Positions 42,405 to 50,398 of a stretch of DNA of 64,000 nt are shown in pieces. A model generated the notes under the pieces. The model made no database searches and was not told the DNA's origin. It saw nothing but the letters and a program-made list of their open reading frames with translations. The stretch comes from a bacterium (GTDB lineage: Bacteria; Pseudomonadota; Alphaproteobacteria; Acetobacterales; Acetobacteraceae): assembly GCA_026224825.1 (NCBI GenBank), contig JAMFRO010000088.1:1-64000 (forward strand), given 5' to 3'. Within the stretch, counting starts at the first letter, position 1; every line of letters begins with the position of its first letter. A program made the position numbers and the translations under genes.

Positions 42405-43919
42405 ATGTCGAATCTGAAACACCTCACTGACCGTTTGAATTTCATGCAGATCACCCCGCAGGTGCAAAGCCGCCTGCGCGGCGTTAAATCGATTGTCATG
42501 GATGCGCTGCCGGAGGCGCTGGAGGCGCTGTACGTGCGGCTGCGCGAGACGCCGGAGACGATGAAATTCTTTCCCAATGAGGAGATGGTCCGCCAGGCCA
42601 AGGGCAAGCAGCAAGGGCATTGGGAGCTGATCACCAACGGGCGGCTGGATGGCGGCTATGCCGATGCGGTGACGCGTGTGGGGGAGGTGCATGCGCGCAT
42701 CGGGCTGGAGCCGCGCTGGTATATTGGCAGCTACACCATCGTGCTGGAAAAGATGCTGCATGCCGTGGTGACGGCGCGCTGGCCTAAATCGCGCTTTGGC
42801 CGCAAGCCCGGCATTGAGAAGCAGTTGGCGGAAGAGGTTTCGGCGCTGGTGAAGGCTACCTTCCTGGATATGGGCATGGCCATCTCCGTGTATATCGAGG
42901 CCGGTGAGCGGCGCCGGGCGGAGATCGAGGCCAAGATGGCGAGCAGCGCCAATGCAGTGGTGGCGGCAATGGGCGAGGCGATGAAAGCGCTGGCGGCAGG
43001 CGATCTCACACATCGCATCGGCGAGGGGCTGCCGCCGGAATACGCGCAGCTACGGCAGGATTTCAATACGGCACTGGAGCGGCTCACCGGCACGCTCGGC
43101 AATATTCAAAGCTCGTCGCATGTCATCAACAACAGCATCGAGGAGCTGGCCCAGGCCTCCGACGATATGTCCCGCCGCACCGAGCAGCAGGCGGCGGCAT
43201 TGCTGGAAACCACCTCCGCGCTGAGCGAGCTGACCGAGGCGGTGAAGCGCACGGCCGATGGGGCGGCGCAGGTGAACGGCGCCGTGAGTGCGGCCAATGC
43301 CGGTGCCGCCAATTCCCGCAGCGTGGTGGGCGAGGCAGGTGCGGCCATGGGCCAAATCGAGGGCTCCTCACGCGAGATCGGGCAGATCATCGGGCTGATC
43401 GACGACATCGCCTTCCAGACCAATCTGCTGGCGCTCAACGCCGGGGTTGAAGCCGCCCGCGCGGGCGATGCCGGGCGCGGCTTTGCCGTGGTGGCCAGCG
43501 AAGTGCGCGCTTTGGCGCAGCGCTCCGCCGATGCCGCCAAAGCCATCAAAGCCCTCATCTCCACCTCCTCCGCCCAGGTGGCGCAAGGCGTGGAACTGGT
43601 GCGCAAAACCGGCGTAACCCTGGATACCATCGGCACCAACGTGGCCCAGATCGAAGGGCTGGTATCAGGCATCGCCAGCGCCGCCCGCAACCAATCCGGC
43701 GGCCTGAGCCAGGTGAGCGAGGCGGTAACCCAGATGAACCAGGCCCTGCAGCAAAACGCCGCCATGGTCGAACAAAGCGCCGCCGCCGTCCACTCCCTAC
43801 GCGGCGAAATAGACGGCCTAACCAAATCCGTCAGCGCCTTCAAAATCCACCGCGCCGGCGCTCCCATCGACTTCAACCGCCTACCCGTGCCCGCCAAACG
43901 GCGCCTTGCCGCGGGGTAG
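42405..43919 (+). CDS. Globin-coupled methyl-accepting chemotaxis protein
   Basis: A 504-residue soluble chemoreceptor. Residues about 5-165 are a protoglobin domain with the proximal haem His in VGEVHARIGLEPRWYIGSY, so it should sense oxygen or a related gas, like HemAT. A HAMP-like link (AMKALAAGDLTHRIGEGLP) and a methyl-accepting signalling domain follow, with hairpin tip FQTNLLALNAGVEAARAGDAG. No transmembrane segment is visible. A GTG at 42384 with a good AGGAG could add seven residues; I use the ATG at 42405. No flagellar or che genes are nearby. Confidence 0.93.
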   Translation: MSNLKHLTDRLNFMQITPQVQSRLRGVKSIVMDALPEALEALYVRLRETPETMKFFPNEEMVRQAKGKQQGHWELITNGRLDGGYADAVTRVGEVHARIGLEPRWYIGSYTIVLEKMLHAVVTARWPKSRFGRKPGIEKQLAEEVSALVKATFLDMGMAISVYIEAGERRRAEIEAKMASSANAVVAAMGEAMKALAAGDLTHRIGEGLPPEYAQLRQDFNTALERLTGTLGNIQSSSHVINNSIEELAQASDDMSRRTEQQAAALLETTSALSELTEAVKRTADGAAQVNGAVSAANAGAANSRSVVGEAGAAMGQIEGSSREIGQIIGLIDDIAFQTNLLALNAGVEAARAGDAGRGFAVVASEVRALAQRSADAAKAIKALISTSSAQVAQGVELVRKTGVTLDTIGTNVAQIEGLVSGIASAARNQSGGLSQVSEAVTQMNQALQQNAAMVEQSAAAVHSLRGEIDGLTKSVSAFKIHRAGAPIDFNRLPVPAKRRLAAG

Positions 43920-44150
43920 GGGTTGGGGGAAGGAAAAAGGCCAGGGCTCTGCCCTGGACCCGCCAAGGGCCGAAGGGCCCTTGGATCCCACCCGGGTCTA
44001 AAAGAGAGAGGCCATCCCAGCACGTGTGTTGCACGAGCACGGGATGGCCTCTCTCTTTTAGACCCGAAGTCGTGGGGTCTGGGGCCTGCGGCCCCAGCGG
44101 GGTCAGGGGCGGAGCCCCAGCCTTTTTTCTTCCTCCAAACCCTACACCGG
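43916..44150. repeat. Nested palindromic intergenic repeat, copy 4
   Basis: Outer arms pair imperfectly (GTAGGGGTTGGGGGAAGG with its diverged complement), and each contains the TAG stop of a neighbouring convergent gene (chemoreceptor left, slipin right). Inside are GC-rich hairpins and a perfect 26-bp central stem (43993-44018 with 44041-44066). Same plan as copies 1-3, with its own central-stem sequence. Confidence 0.9.
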
Positions 44151-45008
44151 CGGCACGGATGCTGTTGGTTTGGGGGACGGGTTGTTGACGTTGAGGGCTA
44201 CGGAGGCGCCGAGGGCGTTGGCCATGTCGGTGGGGACGAGGATGGTGACGCCGCGGTCTTTGTTCATGTCGTAGATGAGGCCCATCTGGCGGATTTGTAG
44301 TGCCACGGGGTGGTTGGCGTAGATGGTGGCGGCATCGGCGATTTGCTGGGCGATGGCGACTTCGGCGCTGGCGAGGGTGACGCGGGCTTGTTTTTCTTTT
44401 TCGGCCTGGGCGTTGCGGCTCATGGCGTTGTTGAGTTCGGGTGGGATTTTCACGTCGCGGATTTCCACGGCGATATCGCCTATGCCCCAGCCGTCGGATT
44501 TGCGGCGGATGAGGGCTTGCAGGCGTTCGTCCATTTCCTCGCGGTTGGCGAGGATGTCGTTAAGGGTGGTGGCGGAGATGACTTCGCGTAAGCTGGTTTG
44601 GGCGATTTGCGCGATCATGCCGCGGTAGTCGGCGAGTTCGGTGGCGGCGCGTTTCACGTCCTGCACGCGCCAGAACATGATGCTGTCCATGGTGACGGAT
44701 ACGGCGTCGGCGGTGAGGGTGTCTTCGGCCGAGATGCGGGTGGATTGGCGGCGGGTGTCCACCACGGCGTAGACGCTCTCGAAGGCGGGGATGAGGAAGT
44801 ACAGCCCGGGGCCGCGCACGCCGGCGAAGCGGCCGAGGCGCAGGACCACGGCGCGCTCCCATTCCGCTGCGGTGCGTAGGGTGAGGCCGAGGATGACGCC
44901 GATGAGAACGAAGGCAGCGGCCAGAAGGTAGGATTGGGCGAAATAGCCGAAGGCGACGCCGAGCAGGACGAAGAAGAGGGAGATGATGGTGACGGCACTG
45001 TTGTACAT
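44142..45008 (-). CDS. Slipin (stomatin-like SPFH protein)
   Basis: A 288-residue SPFH/band 7 protein anchored by two hydrophobic N-terminal stretches (about 6-45). The SPFH domain has ERAVVLRLGRFAGVRGPGLYFLIP, and later EIRDVKIPPELNNAMSRNAQAEKEKQAR. Slipins form oligomers in membrane microdomains. The usual NfeD partner is not adjacent. The last two codons and stop form part of the arm of a nested palindrome. Confidence 0.92.
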   Translation of the reverse strand: MYNSAVTIISLFFVLLGVAFGYFAQSYLLAAAFVLIGVILGLTLRTAAEWERAVVLRLGRFAGVRGPGLYFLIPAFESVYAVVDTRRQSTRISAEDTLTADAVSVTMDSIMFWRVQDVKRAATELADYRGMIAQIAQTSLREVISATTLNDILANREEMDERLQALIRRKSDGWGIGDIAVEIRDVKIPPELNNAMSRNAQAEKEKQARVTLASAEVAIAQQIADAATIYANHPVALQIRQMGLIYDMNKDRGVTILVPTDMANALGASVALNVNNPSPKPTASVPPV

Positions 45009-45088
45009 GTGGCGCTCCTTGGTTTGTGCTCAGGCTAGCACGGGCGGGCCTAGGCTGCGACTCGGTGGCGGTAGGGTAAGGGTGGGGC

Positions 45089-46330
45089 ATGGACAATGAG
45101 ATTTTACTGGCCCTTGCCGCCGCTGTGCTGGCGGCTCTGGCGGCGGTGTTTGCTTTTGTGGCCTGGCGCGCGGCGGCCACGGCGCCGCAGCGGCTAAAGC
45201 TGGTACTGGAGCAGGTGCTGGCCGGCAGCCGGGCGGAGGCGGAGTTTCTGCGCCAGAGCCTGGGTGCCACCGAGGGGCGGCTGACGGCGGCGATTCAGAG
45301 CGGCACCACCGATGCACTCTCCAAGGCGTTTGAGCAGATAAGTGCGGCGACACTGAATGTGGCCACCACGGTGGATGGGCTGCGGCGCCAGGCGGGTGAG
45401 GATGCGCAGAAGACCACGGCGCTGCTGGAGACGCGGCTGGGGGTGATCCAGGCCAGTGTGAATGAGAAACTGCATGAGGCGGTGGAGCAGCAGATGACCG
45501 CCAGTTTCGCCCGCGTGCTGGAACAGTTTGCCCAGGTGCAACTGGCCATGGGCGAGGTGCAGAATGCGGCGGCGCAGATTGGCGACCTGAAACGCATATT
45601 CTCCAATGTGAAGACGCGCGGCGGCTGGGGTGAGGCGCAACTGGGGGCGATGCTGGAGCAGATTTTGCCGCCCGGCGCTTATGAGCGCAATTTTGCGCTG
45701 AAAGATGGCTCGCGGGAGCGGGTGGATTTTGCACTTCGCATGCCTTCGCGTGAGAAGGTGTGGCTGGCGGTGGATTCGAAGTTTCCGACCGAGGATTATG
45801 ACCGGCTGCTGAATGCGGTGGATGCGGCGGATGCCGATGCCGAGCGCGCGGCGCGTGATGGGTTGGCGGTACGCGTGCGGCTCGAAGCCAAGAAGATACG
45901 GGAGAAATACATCTGCCCGCCGGAGACTGTGGATTTTGCCGTGCTGTACCTGCCGAGCGACGGGCTGTTCGCCGAGGTGGCGCGGATACCGGGGCTGATC
46001 GACGACGTGCGCACCAAGGATAAGATTATCGTGCTGGGGCCGACGCTGCTGCCGGCGATGCTGCAAACCATCCATCTGGGGCACATTACGCTGGACCTTG
46101 AGAAGCGGGCCGGGGAGATTGGGAAGCTGCTGGGGGCGACGCGCGGCGAGATGGTGAAGATGGACCTGGTGTTGGAGAAGCTCGCGGCTAATGCCAGTGC
46201 CATGAGCAATAACATCGAGAAAGCGCGGGTGCGGACGCGGGCGGTGAGCCGGGTGCTGCGGAATGTGGAGATGGTGGAGGCTGAGGCCGGCGAGCCGTTG
46301 TTGGGGCTGACGGCGGAAGAGGACGAGTAG
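45089..46330 (+). CDS. rmuC: DNA recombination protein RmuC
   Basis: A 413-residue protein with one N-terminal membrane helix (about 4-26), a long coiled coil (about 30-165) and the RmuC core (GGWGEAQLGAMLEQILPPGAYERNF, WLAVDSKFPTEDY, VDFAVLYLPSDGLFAEV, LGPTTLL-like PTLLPAML). RmuC limits certain recombination events and carries a nuclease-like fold. Confidence 0.94.
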   Translation: MDNEILLALAAAVLAALAAVFAFVAWRAAATAPQRLKLVLEQVLAGSRAEAEFLRQSLGATEGRLTAAIQSGTTDALSKAFEQISAATLNVATTVDGLRRQAGEDAQKTTALLETRLGVIQASVNEKLHEAVEQQMTASFARVLEQFAQVQLAMGEVQNAAAQIGDLKRIFSNVKTRGGWGEAQLGAMLEQILPPGAYERNFALKDGSRERVDFALRMPSREKVWLAVDSKFPTEDYDRLLNAVDAADADAERAARDGLAVRVRLEAKKIREKYICPPETVDFAVLYLPSDGLFAEVARIPGLIDDVRTKDKIIVLGPTLLPAMLQTIHLGHITLDLEKRAGEIGKLLGATRGEMVKMDLVLEKLAANASAMSNNIEKARVRTRAVSRVLRNVEMVEAEAGEPLLGLTAEEDE

Positions 46331-46367
46331 CTTGCCAGTGAGCCCGGTGGGAGGCAAAACCCCTTCC

Positions 46368-46946
46368 ATGTTCAGGCGTTTCCTCTTTCTCGCGCTCTTC
46401 GCCCTGGCGGGCTGCCATCATGACCTCTCAGCCCAGGATGTGAGCGTGCGCGGGCTGGTGCCGCCGCTCGACTTCACCATGACGGATGTGGCCACCGGCA
46501 AGATTGTGACGGGCGAGGATTTCAAGGGTGCTGTGACGCTGCTGTATTTCGGCTACACCAACTGCCCTGATGTCTGCCCGGCCACTTTGTACAATCTCGA
46601 CCGCATCCAGAAGCGCATGGGGCCGGAGGCGGCGAAGATAAAAATCATTTTTGCTACCGTAGACCCAGACCGCGACACCCCCACGGCGCTGACGCAATAC
46701 GTCTCACTCTTCGGCACCAACATCACTGGGCTGCGCGGCACGGCGGACCAGTTGTTCGAGCTGGCCCGGCGCTACCGCGTGGTGTTCTCGGTGAGCAAGA
46801 CACCCGAATACACTGTTACGCATTCGGCGGCGGTTTATGTGTTCAATGCGCAGGGCAAGCCGGAGTTTATTATTGCCGGGCTGGATCAGGCGAAGCCGGA
46901 TTTGGATGGGATTGCCAGTGATCTTAAATATGTGGCTCAGGAATAA
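46368..46946 (+). CDS. SCO1/SenC copper chaperone
   Basis: A 192-residue lipoprotein with a signal peptide and lipobox LAGC (Cys16). The thioredoxin fold holds the copper-binding NCPDVCPATL and a later His in VTHSAAVYVF. It delivers copper to cytochrome oxidase or regulates thiols, and may work with the CtaG encoded at 8.7 kb. I use the ATG at 46368 (MFRRFLF); TTG and GTG codons upstream are in frame. Confidence 0.93.
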   Translation: MFRRFLFLALFALAGCHHDLSAQDVSVRGLVPPLDFTMTDVATGKIVTGEDFKGAVTLLYFGYTNCPDVCPATLYNLDRIQKRMGPEAAKIKIIFATVDPDRDTPTALTQYVSLFGTNITGLRGTADQLFELARRYRVVFSVSKTPEYTVTHSAAVYVFNAQGKPEFIIAGLDQAKPDLDGIASDLKYVAQE

Positions 46947-46959
46947 GCGGAGCCTTATT

Positions 46960-47037
46960 CGTCATTCCCGCGAAAGCGGGGAGGTGGGAGTTCCGTGGGC
47001 TTGGGAGCGAGAGATCCCCGCTTTCGCGGGGATGACG
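46960..47037. repeat. REP-like palindrome, second copy
   Basis: CGTCATTCCCGCGAAAGCGGGG at the left (22 bases, of which the first 6 and last 6 define the type) is mirrored by CCCCGCTTTCGCGGGG and ATGACG at the right. It resembles the element at 5462-5537. A further partial GGGGATGACGGGAG unit follows. Confidence 0.85.
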
Positions 47038-47092
47038 GGAGTGGCGGGGATGACGGGAGCGAAGGGTCTCTTTGCAACTGGCCCACAAGCCG

Positions 47093-47179
47093 TGACTTCA
47101 TTGGGAGGCTTCCCATGGAGTCAAATCCCGTAGCCCAAGTTATAAAAGTTTTTGGTCCAGCTTTTTTTCAAAAAGCTGG
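47093..47179. repeat. Two-hairpin intergenic repeat (family 2), copy 2, inverted
   Basis: This is the reverse complement of the unit at 15134-15218 with a few differences: a hairpin at 47093-47123 (imperfect), the AT-rich spacer, and a hairpin at 47157-47179 (AGCTTTTT-type). Confidence 0.85.
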
Positions 47180-47191
47180 CTCTTCCTGAAC

Positions 47192-47224
47192 AAAAAAGCC
47201 CCCTCAAAATGAGGGGGCTTTTTT
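47192..47224. terminator. Strong terminator between Sco and rpoH
   Basis: AAAAAAGCCCCCTC pairs with GAGGGGGCTTTTTT around a 5-base loop. Symmetrical A/T runs make it active in both directions, ending rpoH from the right and any read-through from the left. Confidence 0.92.
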
Positions 47225-47242
47225 GTTAATGCACGCTTTTTG

Positions 47243-48136
47243 TTAGTGAGCGAGGGATCGCGCGGCCTGTCGTTGCTCGGCCACTTGCGTCCGCATCGCC
47301 TTTTGCAACTTCTCAAACGCCCGCACCTCAATCTGCCGCACGCGTTCGCGCGAGATGTTGTACGCTTGGCTGAGATCTTCCAGTGTGGTCGGGTTATCCT
47401 TCAGCCGGCGCTCGGCCATGATGTGGCGTTCGCGGTCGGTGAGGGTCTTCATCGCATTGGCGAGCAGCGCCTTGCGGCCGGTCAGTTCCTCGCGGTCCGC
47501 CAGCACGGTTTCCTGGCTCTCGGCATCATCCACCAGCCAATCCTGCCACTCACCTTCGCCATCGAGCTTGATGGGGGCGTTGAGCGAGTTGTCGGGCGAG
47601 GAGAGGCGGCGGTTCATGTTCACCACGTCCTGCTCCGGCACATCCAGCAGATGCGCGATGCGCTCGACATGTTCGGGCTTGAGATCGCCCTCTTCAATCG
47701 CCTGCATCTGGCCCTTCAGCCGGCGCAGGTTGAAGAAGAGTTTTTTCTGTGCGGCGGTGGTGCCCATTTTCACCAGGGACCAGCTATGCAGAATATACTC
47801 CTGAATCGCGGCGCGGATCCACCACATGGCGTAGGTGGAGAGGCGGAAGCCACGGTCGGGGTCGAAGCGCTTCACAGCCTGCATCATGCCGACATTGCCT
47901 TCGGAAATCAGCTCGGACACCGGCAGGCCGTAGCCGCGGTAGCCCATGGCGATTTTGGCGACGAGGCGAAGATGCGATTTCACCAGCGTATGCGCTGCCT
48001 TGTCATCCGCATTGTCGCGCCAGGCACGGGCCAGGCGTTCCTCTTCCTCATGCGCCAGCATCGGATACTGGCGGATCTCCTGCATGTAACGCGTCAAACT
48101 GGCATCGGGTGCCATACTACTCATCGCGGAGGCCAT
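47243..48136 (-). CDS. rpoH: RNA polymerase sigma-32 factor
   Basis: A 297-residue sigma-70-type factor that directs heat-shock transcription. Region 2 has GMMQAVKRFDPDRGFRLSTYAMWWIRAAIQEY (the WW pair and YAMWWIR are region 2.4 features), and region 4 has TLEDLSQAYNISRERVRQIEVRA. A good GGGAG lies 8 bases before the ATG. It lies downstream of rluD on the same strand, a common alphaproteobacterial pair. Confidence 0.96.
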   Translation of the reverse strand: MASAMSSMAPDASLTRYMQEIRQYPMLAHEEEERLARAWRDNADDKAAHTLVKSHLRLVAKIAMGYRGYGLPVSELISEGNVGMMQAVKRFDPDRGFRLSTYAMWWIRAAIQEYILHSWSLVKMGTTAAQKKLFFNLRRLKGQMQAIEEGDLKPEHVERIAHLLDVPEQDVVNMNRRLSSPDNSLNAPIKLDGEGEWQDWLVDDAESQETVLADREELTGRKALLANAMKTLTDRERHIMAERRLKDNPTTLEDLSQAYNISRERVRQIEVRAFEKLQKAMRTQVAEQRQAARSLAH

Positions 48137-48367
48137 ATCGGTATCTCCCTTTCATATTGCCCGGTAAAACCTCCGGCCGGCGAACCCGGTGCGGAGGCTG
48201 GGCGGATCGAATCGCCCCAGGGCCAATGAAACATTAACAGTGCTGTCCGATATTACCCCTTAAAAGGCGGTAAGTTTGCGGACATGCTATCTGGCCCTGG
48301 TCGACGAGCGGCAGATTAGGACTGAAATCGGGGGGCGGTCAATAAAAAGGACCGCTTGAGTCCTGTA
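48137..48367. promoter_or_regulatory. Leader and promoter region of rpoH
   Basis: About 230 bases between the rluD stop and the rpoH start, read leftward. Several short GC-rich complementary stretches could fold in the rpoH leader, but I cannot show a thermosensor by eye. A weak 6-bp hairpin (GCGGTC/GACCGC) lies near 48335-48356, after the rluD end. Confidence 0.4.
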
Positions 48368-49351
48368 TCAGATGCATGCGAGCAATGCGCGCTCCAGCGC
48401 CTGGAAATCCTCCGGCGGCGGGGTGGTGAAGCGCAAGGCTACCCCGGTGATGGGATGAGAAAACCCAAGTATTTCAGCATGTAAGGCCTGGCGGGGAAAG
48501 TCCAATGCCAGGCCACGGGCCGGTTCGGGCAGGTACTTGGCGGCGGCCGGGCGGCGCTTCAAATACACCGGGTCACCGATCAGCGGATGGCCGATATGCG
48601 CGAGATGAACCCGTATCTGGTGGGTGCGGCCGGTGGCGAGGCGGCAGATGATCAGTGCAGCACCTAAACCATAATTATACTGCACGCGGTACCGGGTGAG
48701 GGCGTGTTTGCCATTGCGGGTCACCACCGCCATGCGTTTGCGCTCGCGCGGGTCCCGGCCGATGTCGCCCACAATCTCGCCCTCGGTGGGGCTGGGGATG
48801 CCCCAGCACAAGGCCTTATAGGCGCGCTCCAGGTCGCGCGCGGCGAAAGCGGCGGAGAGCCTGGTATGCGCCAGCTCGGTCTTGGCCACCACCATCACGC
48901 CGGAGGTGTCCTTATCCAGCCGGTGCACGATGCCGGGGCGCTTTTCGCCGCCGATGCCGGTAAGGCTGTCGCCGCAATGGGCGATGAGGGCGTTGACCAA
49001 AGTGCCGTCCGGGTTGCCGGGGGCGGGGTGCACGACCATGCCGGCGGGCTTATCCAGCACCAGCAGATACTCATCCTCATAGAGTATATGCAGCCCGATG
49101 TTCTGCCCCTGCGGCGTGGCGGGCGCGGGGGGCGGTGGGGTGAGGATGTAGGTGGCCCCCGCCTGCACGGGTTCGGAGACATCGCGGGTGATCTCGCCGT
49201 TGCGGGTCACCCTGCCGTCCAGAATAAGGGTTTTAACCCGCGAGCGGGAGATGGTGTTGAGCTGCGCGGCAAGGTAGGAGTCCAGCCGGGTCCCGGCCTC
49301 TTCCGGCACGGCGATACAGGAGAGAGCAGGCGGCAATGAATGATCAGCCAC
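48368..49351 (-). CDS. rluD: 23S rRNA pseudouridine synthase RluD
   Basis: A 327-residue enzyme with an N-terminal S4 RNA-binding domain (about 15-75; SRSRVKTLILDGRV) and an RluA-type catalytic domain with the catalytic Asp in VHRLDKDTSG. RLATGRTHQIRVHLAHIGHPLIGDP is the other family block. It makes pseudouridines in helix 69 of 23S rRNA. Its start overlaps that of a small divergent gene. Confidence 0.95.
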   Translation of the reverse strand: MADHSLPPALSCIAVPEEAGTRLDSYLAAQLNTISRSRVKTLILDGRVTRNGEITRDVSEPVQAGATYILTPPPPAPATPQGQNIGLHILYEDEYLLVLDKPAGMVVHPAPGNPDGTLVNALIAHCGDSLTGIGGEKRPGIVHRLDKDTSGVMVVAKTELAHTRLSAAFAARDLERAYKALCWGIPSPTEGEIVGDIGRDPRERKRMAVVTRNGKHALTRYRVQYNYGLGAALIICRLATGRTHQIRVHLAHIGHPLIGDPVYLKRRPAAAKYLPEPARGLALDFPRQALHAEILGFSHPITGVALRFTTPPPEDFQALERALLACI

Positions 49352-49689
49352 AGAATTTGCGGGGGTTGAAGGCGGCGGTGGGGATCATGTCGGTGCTGAT
49401 CGTCGTGGGCACCACTGTGGTCGTCGGGACTATCATTCACCGGCTCTATGCCAGGGAATCCGCGCCGCCGCCAACGCTACAGCCTTTGGCCTTGCCTGCG
49501 GTGCCAGTGGCCCCTCAAGGGGTGGCGGCGCAGTTGCAGCCCGGCGAGCACATCGCCGGCATCGCTGCCGCCGGGGCGGATGTGGCGGTATGGGTAAGCG
49601 GGCCCAACGGCGGCCGCCTGCTGCTGCTGAACCCGGCCAGCGGGGAGATCCGTCTCGGGCTGCAGGAAGCGCCGGCCCCGCAAAAATGA
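49336..49689 (+). CDS. Small single-helix membrane protein, uncharacterised
   Basis: A 117-residue protein with one hydrophobic helix (about 13-35; SVLIVVGTTVVVGTIIH), then a Pro-rich stretch and a compact C-terminal region (GADVAVWVSGPNGGRLLLLN, containing GEIRLGL). It diverges from rluD with overlapping starts, a position where many alphaproteobacteria have a short membrane protein of unknown role; that comparison is from memory. No function is assigned. Confidence 0.7.
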   Translation: MNDQPQNLRGLKAAVGIMSVLIVVGTTVVVGTIIHRLYARESAPPPTLQPLALPAVPVAPQGVAAQLQPGEHIAGIAAAGADVAVWVSGPNGGRLLLLNPASGEIRLGLQEAPAPQK

Positions 49690-49745
49690 TGCCCCCGGCG
49701 GCTTGAACAAATCCGCCCCGTAGCTTAAGGGGGCGCTCATGCCTC

Positions 49746-49821
49746 GTCCCGTTCGTCTAGAGGCCTAGGACACTGCCCTTTCACGGCGGCGACAGGGGTT
49801 CGAATCCCCTACGGGACGCCA
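49746..49821 (+). tRNA. tRNA-Glu (UUC)
   Basis: The cloverleaf is complete: acceptor stem GTCCCGT/ACGGGAC, anticodon loop with TTC, T-arm GGGGTTCGAATCCCC, discriminator G and encoded CCA at 49819-49821. tRNA genes are frequent integration sites, and the sequence changes character to its right. Confidence 0.96.
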
Positions 49822-49991
49822 ATTAAATCAATAGGTTAATTGGATTTGTGCGGAAAGTGTCCAATATATGGGCTTGGACACGGTTAGCCTGCCATGCATG
49901 AGCATGGGGCCGTACAGGGGCCATGGGCCTAATGATCTGCGAACGGCATTCTATGAGGCAGGATGGACTCCAAAGCCACGGAGTCGTCCGG
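49822..49991. other. Non-coding stretch downstream of tRNA-Glu
   Basis: About 170 bases after the tRNA gene are AT-richer at first (AATTAAATCAATAGGTTAAT). I see no supported gene. A short plus-strand frame across 49868-50071 lacks recognisable features. No repeat of the tRNA 3' end is visible nearby. Confidence 0.4.
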
Positions 49992-50228
49992 TCAATGCCT
50001 CGTGCACGGCGTTAATGAACTCTTCCGTGCAATTGAACTCCCTGTGTCGCGGTTTAGCGCCACGTCTCTGATCGCCGCAACCACCGTCTCTTCGTTGTCA
50101 TCGAACCAGGGAGGAATGCCGGTGCTTGTGGTAAGGCCAAGTTCGGTCGCGTGGCGTCGGATCTCTTGGGCAAAAGTGTCTATTGCAAATTGGGCGGCTG
50201 CCTCTTGCAAATCACGTTGATTATTCAT
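49992..50228 (-). CDS. Possible small protein, perhaps frameshifted
   Basis: A 78-codon frame begins MNNQRDLQEAAAQFAIDTF and looks protein-like up to VVAAIRDVALNRDTG. After that the other minus-strand frame (+2) looks better (EEFINAVHEALTGRLRGF, then a stop near 49952). This could mean a frameshift in a degrading gene, or chance. I recognise no family. It sits between tRNA-Glu and the dehydrogenase operon. Confidence 0.35.
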   Translation of the reverse strand: MNNQRDLQEAAAQFAIDTFAQEIRRHATELGLTTSTGIPPWFDDNEETVVAAIRDVALNRDTGSSIARKSSLTPCTRH

Positions 50229-50398
50229 CGGTTGTCTATTCTCTTAAAATCGCGCACCGGGAAATTCCGGCCGCCTGGTTAAATCCACAGCATCTTGACC
50301 GTCCCGTACAACGGGGGACATATCTTCAACCTGGGCCAAATTTCGAAGAAAATCCCAAGGCAGATCTCAGTGGAAATCAACACGATAAGGAGCTCTCT
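50229..50398. promoter_or_regulatory. Upstream region of the gluconate-dehydrogenase-type operon
   Basis: 170 bases without a supported gene, ending in a strong AAGGAG ribosome-binding site for the small subunit. The operon promoter is expected here; no clear box or operator is seen. Confidence 0.4.

Noticed and set aside
47093..47179. Insertion sequence end
   Set aside because: No transposase frame is associated with either copy; the unit is a short hairpin repeat.
49700..49745. Possible second tRNA or att site before tRNA-Glu
   Set aside because: CCCGTAGCTTAAGGGGG is suggestive, but no cloverleaf can be drawn.
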